From: Chloroflexota bacterium
GTDB taxonomy: Bacteria; Chloroflexota; UBA6077; CF-72
Length of the DNA stretch: 41,428 nt
Assembly (NCBI GenBank): GCA_019247515.1
Contig: JAFAOS010000466.1
Coordinates: forward strand, 1 to 41,428
Direction: 5' to 3'
Shown: in pieces, positions 41,276-41,428 of the stretch
Position numbering within the stretch: position 1 is the first letter of the stretch
How the letters are laid out: every line of letters begins with the position of its first letter
The notes under the pieces: generated by a model
Seen by the model: the letters and a program-made list of their open reading frames with translations, nothing else
Told to the model about the DNA's origin: nothing
Database searches by the model: none
Position numbers and translations under genes: made by a program

Positions 41276-41301
41276 GAAATCAGCACACTAGTTCTGATTT
41301 C
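41276..41301. other. Inverted repeat between selC and the integrase fragment
   Basis: GAAATCAG (41276-41283) and CTGATTTC (41294-41301) are perfect 8-bp inverted repeats with a 10-nt spacer, 16 bases past the tRNA end. It could be a terminator for selC or for the opposing integrase gene, or arm/core sites of an attachment region. No T-run follows. Confidence 0.45.
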
Positions 41302-41312
41302 AGGGGCCTGCG

Positions 41313-41426
41313 TTAAGGCTCTCTAAGCACGCGAATCGGGCCGTTTTGTGGGACTTGCTGCCAATTTGCTGCCAAATGGTTGTTAAAACGCTCAGGCCGA
41401 CAGAACATATGTTCATACACGAGCCT
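41313..41426 (-). CDS. Tyrosine recombinase/integrase, C-terminal end (partial)
   Basis: A minus-strand frame enters from the right edge and ends at TAA (41315-41313), giving 37 residues. It contains V-Y-E-H-M-F, matching the nucleophile motif of tyrosine recombinases (Y-x-H-L/M-F), followed by about 32 residues ending P-I-R-V-L-R-E-P. This is the length and style of phage and island integrase tails. Such genes commonly lie beside the tRNA gene they target, and selC is a known target in other bacteria. The rest of the gene is outside the window, so the call rests on a short stretch. Confidence 0.5.
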   Translation of the reverse strand, partial: RLVYEHMFCRPERFNNHLAANWQQVPQNGPIRVLREP

Positions 41427-41428
41427 AG

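Overview
The window is GC-rich bacterial chromosome with very dense gene packing. Genes start at ATG, GTG or TTG (probably once CTG), and many overlap their neighbour by four bases (NTGA). Family content (RNase J, a mycobacterial-type dCTP deaminase next to nrdR, GAF/HisKA_3 kinases with NarL-type regulators, DUF2085/DUF1461 membrane proteins, selC) fits a Chloroflexota or related terrabacterial lineage. This is an inference from protein style; no rRNA or marker phylogeny is available here.

Positions 1-16704 are a surface or exopolysaccharide locus on the + strand: the end of one asparagine-synthase-like amidotransferase, a second complete one, seven GT4/GT1-type glycosyltransferases, one GT2 glycosyltransferase, a Wzx-type flippase, two NAD-dependent sugar epimerases or reductases, a fused alcohol-dehydrogenase/Gfo-Idh-MocA oxidoreductase, and one methyltransferase on the opposite strand. 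The run is interrupted at 14250-14650 by a 31-33 bp tandem repeat that runs into the start of the next glycosyltransferase gene. It is followed by a 996-residue SF2 helicase with a hydrophobic, probably membrane-spanning segment near its C-terminus (16766-19756).

Positions 19757-27005 hold a repeat-rich spacer, a lone xanthine-dehydrogenase-type molybdenum subunit on the minus strand, and then three core polysaccharide genes: a WecA/WbpL-like initiating phosphoglycosyltransferase, a UDP-ManNAc-dehydrogenase-like enzyme and a membrane-bound FlaA1/CapD-type dehydratase. These would make activated precursors and start the lipid-linked glycan that the upstream transferases extend and the flippase exports.

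Positions 27072-35114 are all minus strand: an SDR-queA pair, a 4-oxalomesaconate-hydratase-like gene followed by two membrane proteins, and an operon of RNase J, sensor kinase and response regulator joined by four-base overlaps. From 35290 the + strand carries nrdR (with a promoter placed for leaderless transcription and a long low-complexity tail), dcd and a CPBP protease. From 40854 back to 37664 the minus strand carries DUF503, an Lgt-like protein with altered signature residues, a glutaredoxin-like protein, DUF2085 and DUF1461.

The right end holds a selenocysteine tRNA gene (selC, 41163-41260) and, 52 bases beyond it, what looks like the C-terminus of a tyrosine recombinase reading in from outside the window. 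This suggests an integrated element at selC whose body lies to the right. The least explained features are the tandem repeat array, the helicase with a hydrophobic segment, a shared TGAC-box motif upstream of two unrelated genes, and the selC/integrase junction.
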